Of a DNA stretch of 64,000 nt, positions 60,138-64,000 are shown one piece after another. Under the pieces are notes generated by a model. The model was not told where the DNA came from. It made no database searches and was given only the letters and a program-made list of their open reading frames with translations. The position numbers and the translations under genes were made by a program. Position 1 is the first letter of the stretch; every line of letters begins with the position of its first letter. This DNA comes from Thalassia testudinum. Its lineage: Eukaryota; Streptophyta; Magnoliopsida; Alismatales; Hydrocharitaceae. The stretch lies in the NCBI GenBank assembly GCA_037157565.1, contig JAZHRO010000024.1, positions 12,902,501 to 12,966,500 of the forward strand, given 5' to 3'.

Positions 60138-60867
60138 TCAAGGCTGCGATTTATGAGGATGCGACCCAAGACAAAAAAGTCGGGATACAGAGATATTAAA
60201 AGGATAATCAATGAATGTGTACTTGGGTTGGACATCCTCAGAACAAATGCCGTAAGGGTCTTGGTTTGATAGTTTCAACTTAATTGGAACCCTTCGACTC
60301 AGTCTCCTATTTCCTCTGGAATTTGCTTCCCAAATCAAAATTTCCCAGCTCCTATCCTCCTCATTCAGAATATCAAATTCCAGGACCTCCTTCATATTAA
60401 CCACCCCGTCTGAAATTTCCAAGTCTAAAAGATGTGGCTGAATCAGAATTGACTTGGGTCTAGTTATCTCAAAAATAGAATCATCGATAAGCTCAATAGG
60501 ATGTAACTGACAATCAGGGCATTGGATTGAATCCTCCAAAATGCGATTCTGGATCCGTAATGTGAGCCCTAATAAGATTAGTTTCCTCAGTTATTGGGAT
60601 ATCAAATGATTTATCTGATTCCTCATGCTCAATTGTCTCACAGAAATCATATTCTGTAAATTCGCGTGAGACTTCGCAACTTGAATCTTCACCATCAGAA
60701 TCAAAGAAATCGAAATCCGTATTAATATATGTCCCAAAATCATCTGTCACTTTCTGATCCATGGAGACATACGTTTCTTCGTACCCTAGCTCAGGGATCT
60801 CAGGTGAAGAAATCAAATCATCCTTAATCGGTTGCTCTAATTCAATTTGGTCAGCCTCGTAACACAT
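60138..60867 (-). pseudogene. Unidentified acidic protein frames (60138-60539 and 60514-60867)
   Basis: Two overlapping minus-strand frames of 133 and 117 codons in different phases. Both are acidic and low in stops. The upstream one has repeated E/D stretches (D-F-D-F-F-D-S-D-G-E-D) and the downstream one L-H-P-I-E-L-I-D-D-S-I-F-E. They probably were one frame broken by a single shift. I recognise no domain. Codon-like composition and position between LTR-like sequences suggest a retroelement gene or a captured gene, but this is inference. Confidence 0.4.
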
Positions 60868-61108
60868 GTCCCCCCAACAGGTGCCTGAGCGGGTTCTGAC
60901 ATTGACTCTCCTGAAGGGAGTTCATCCTGGGAATCATCCCACGACCGAACTAAAGCAACCACAAATCTCATCCTCAATTTCGCTAACTTCCTAAGTAGAA
61001 ACTCACCCGGGTCTTTTCTTTAACATCCTGAAGCCAATCCAACAAATACTTGTTCAAATCATCAATCATTTCAATCAGAGGCTCCAATCTCTCAATGCAA
61101 GGTATTGG

Positions 61109-61390
61109 CTAAACTTCTAAAGATTGTATAATATTCCTCAAGTTAGCTCGAACCTTCTCTTGAACCTGGTTACCCTGAACCAAATGAGTTGGTTCAGGGT
61201 TGGGCGGGTTTGGGATCAATGCAGAGGAATGAACGAATTGAGATTCGTTATACCTTTCCTGATAATAGGTCATTTCGGATTGTTTAAAAGGTGGTGATGA
61301 CCTAAACGCAGTGTAATCAGAGGATGGGTAAGGATCAGTGTATCCTTCTTGATTGTAGATCGTATTAAATTGTTCATGAAAGAGTAACAA
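61109..61390 (-). pseudogene. Unidentified Tyr/Ser/Pro-rich frame
   Basis: 93 codons on the minus strand, rich in Tyr, Ser, Pro and Gln (Q-E-R-Y-N-E-S-Q-F, P-N-P-P-N-P-E-P), ending in a helical stretch V-R-A-N-L-R-N-I-I-Q-S-L-E-V. Readable text extends upstream to about 61560 with stops. The low-complexity then helical layout recalls the C-terminal half of gag in some gypsy elements, but no zinc knuckle is seen. Confidence 0.35.
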
Positions 61391-62803
61391 TCTATAATCG
61401 ATGTGTCTTTGAGAATGATAGAAATCATAATCAAAGTGTTCAGGGTTAGACCCTAAACACGAAGGTCCGGAACTATATCCCCAATCCGAGTTATCTCAAC
61501 TAACTGATGGTTGATTACAGTACGAGTCGGGATAATCGTCATGTTGAGAATAATTCAAAACAGAAGGGATAGAGCGGGAATGCATATAATATATGGAAGG
61601 ATTCATGATAAATGGGAGGAAGAAAGGCGTCCTGCAATACAAGCAATCAAACCTGTCCTTAAGTGGGCTAGCCTAAAGACTTACAGACTCCCACAATCCG
61701 TCTTGAGATAAATGAACGATTTGATCTACTTCTGCTGTTCAATCCAACTAGTTAGGAGGGACTGGGGAAAAGGTTCTTCCTTCGACTTGTGCCTCCAATT
61801 CCTAGTATACCCCCCGGCCACGATCGTTTGATTCTGCACCCCTAACTAGACATCAGATTGAATAGTAGAAATAGACTAATCGAAAATAATCTCGTTCTGG
61901 CTTTCAAGAGCGAGTCGAATCCTTAAGGCCAACGTCTACTCTGTTTTATTTAGGGCTAGGTTTGAATATGCTTTGGAATGTGATAGGCCCTTTATCTAGG
62001 TTGTGCCCTTAATGATTGATTGATTTATGTGTGCGTGCACAACCAGTTATTTTCAAGCAAGATTACTTTTGTTGCGGTAAATTTCAGGGTTCAAATCTTT
62101 CTTAGTAACTTTTAGGATTCAACTTTAGGTGTTTTCAAACAAGTTTTGCTGGCACACCAGGTTTTGAAAGCACAGGTGAAGATGTTTTCCTTTAAAACTT
62201 AAAAAAAATGTGGAGTACCTGGTAAATCCCTAAAAGTTGAACCTATGGGGCAGCTACTTAATGAATTGATTTTAATTAAAGTGGTGCGGCCCAATCAACT
62301 CAAACAATTAGCCTATTGCATCACTCAGTGATTTAAATGCTGACGGCATGCTGCCGGCAAGGTCATTTCCGAGCAAGGGTCGTGCCGACATGGATAAAAT
62401 GTCAATTTACAGGGATATCGTCGGCATGCCCTCGACACGATCGGCATGCTGGCAAAATCAGTGCCCATACCGAGGCTGCTGTTGGTTTTTTTTAATTACT
62501 TTTGCTATTTTTGTCGGTATGCATCGGCATGCCATCGAAAAACGGACATTTCCACGGCATGCCCTCACCATGCCCACGAAATGCACACTTGGAATTTCAT
62601 CAGCGCGACATCGAAATCGGCATTTCGAACCTTAGCACCACTTAATTAGGCACACAAATGATTAACTAATCTGATTTCTACTCAATTATGTGTTTGGATG
62701 TGTATACCAGTTCCAAAGATCGATTTGCCGATTGAGTTTGAAAATCAGATGAGGTTGTATACCTCTATGGGATTTTTTTTATTTTTTTCTTAAATGTGGA
62801 GGT
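61391..62803. other. Spacer with a GGCATGC cluster
   Basis: No gene called. GGCATGC starts at 62345, 62423, 62443, 62526 and 62556, with a variant GGTATGC at 62516. The rest is AT-rich. A T-rich run (62770-62790) precedes the last LTR. Confidence 0.45.
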
Positions 62804-64000
62804 TGTAACGACCCGATTCCCGAGTCCCTACGAGACACGAGACCCGAACCGACTTGACTAATCCCAAGATCTAGTCGTCCAACGAGGAAGTAACCAAAAG
62901 AGCAGTAAAATAAACCACATTCAGCATGAATATAACTAACAATAACAAAAAATACCGCAGTAAGAAAGGACTACCACAGCATGTTCCACCACAACGGTAG
63001 AACAACATTTATAACATAACATGAACTACAAGTAAAGAAAAGTACAGAGAGTAACAAGAACTACTCACTACAGTGGAACAAAAGGGGTACAAAAGAACTG
63101 CGGTAACTCTACTGCACCCTACTCGGCCCAGCGTCCTCTGCAGCCGTTGACCCTGGCTGCTCAACACCTAGTCCTGAAAAGTAACGAGTGTAACACGTCA
63201 GCTAAACGCTGAGTAGAGTGGCAGCTAAAACTAAAGAAGCAGTAAAGTGTACAGTAGCTGTTTTATTTTCTTTCCTTCTTTATTTAAGTCTTTCTATTGT
63301 TTCACAATTTATCTATTTCTCAGATCCTTCACTTGATCTCGAATGTTCCTCGTGGGAACGATCTTGATTGCAGTCTTTTCCGAAAAGTAGAAGTAACACG
63401 TGGTGCTCTCCTGGCCGGGAGAGTCCCTCGTGGTGATCCTACTCTCAGTCAACCACCCCAAGGTCGCTGACAGACGTAACAGTGACTACGGCACGAGCGA
63501 TAAACACACGGGTAGTTACCCCGCACTGGCACGCGACTAGTCGTTTCCGTTAACGGGTGTGCCCAAAGCACAGCACGGAACCAGTATAGGGCAGAGCCCT
63601 CTCAGTAACAAGGGTCCAGCCCCTCCACAGTAACCAAACAGGGGTCTTGCCCCTCCACAGTCCGCGCACCCTCTCCTGACTACCCTGGTTCGCTCAGTAG
63701 GCCTAACAAGTCGATGTAGGTGAGCTAGCAGCACCCCGGGGCCCGTGGGGTAGCTAGTACTCGCTCTACACTAGTAGCACTCCTGGGTACTGCGTACACG
63801 AGGGCCAAAAGTCGGTACAAAGTAGCCAGACCTAACCCCGGGTCCCTGGGGCGGCTGGCTACACTCTGCACTAAACAGGTAACAGGTGCTTACTCTGGCG
63901 CTACGTACCTAAGAGACAACACACCTCCACATCTTTCCTTCTCAGTTCCATTTCATTCTCTTTCTAGTAGTTCTACTCCTTATTCCCCGTAGGGTTCCAG
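62804..64000 (-). mobile_element. Main-family LTR, cut by the window edge
   Basis: Begins TGTAACGACCCGATTC at 62804 and follows the other minus-oriented LTRs without large change to the window end, covering the U5 side and the conserved leader hairpin (63345-63359). Whether it is a solo LTR or the 3' LTR of a full element cannot be seen. The left flank is GAGGT. Confidence 0.9.

Overview
The window is nuclear DNA from a flowering plant. It has plant LTR retrotransposons with a tRNA-iMet primer site, a plant-only DUF538 gene, plant MITEs and long AT-rich spacers. The GC-rich single-exon DUF538 gene in AT-rich surroundings hints at a monocot or other early-branching angiosperm, but I cannot name a species. 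Only one intact host gene is visible (831-1322, minus). Nearly everything else I can name is mobile DNA in several states of decay.

Layout: 0-7.2 kb holds the DUF538 gene with a TATA box, AT-rich spacer, a Tourist-like MITE and a short inverted repeat. 7.2-21.8 kb is a nest of one Ty3/gypsy family with LTRs of about 2.65 kb. An old LTR-LTR remnant (7239-11862 plus 21564-21783) was split by a 9.7 kb element (11863-21558, target duplication CGGAG) with gag remnant, protease, RT, RNase H, integrase and chromodomain-like tail on the minus strand. 24141-26767 and 42862-45527 are solo LTRs of the same family on the plus strand, each with a perfect 5-bp duplication. 62804 to the end is a further copy. 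30425-32171 is probably a solo LTR of another type. 28830-29262 is a hAT-like MITE. 36.8-46.7 kb is a PIF/Harbinger transposon (Myb/SANT ORF1, then DDE transposase) broken by about 5 kb of foreign DNA and by a solo LTR inserted inside ORF1. 46.9-58.6 kb is made of older LTR-like repeats, two of which form a large inverted pair. 58.6-62.8 kb carries decayed minus-strand open frames I cannot identify.

The most striking signal is an 8-bp palindrome, AGACGTCT, and its close variants. It recurs in every LTR of the main family at start-to-start spacings of almost exactly 20 or 12 bp, while the bases between are unrelated. In the short region upstream of the predicted TATA boxes the spacings alternate 12/20, giving a 32-bp period. 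The same spacing rule appears in the seemingly unrelated LTR at 30.4-32.2 kb. AGACGTCT contains GACGTC, the ACGT core bound by plant bZIP proteins (C-box). A phased array of regulator sites is therefore one hypothesis; hairpins in RNA or a minisatellite mechanism are alternatives. A second palindrome beside these arrays shows paired changes that keep its dyad.

The one full-length element is dead. It has several in-frame stops, a changed protease active site, a changed integrase catalytic Asp, a broken zinc knuckle and no capsid region. The missense lesions are G-to-A on the coding strand, as expected from decay of methylated cytosine.
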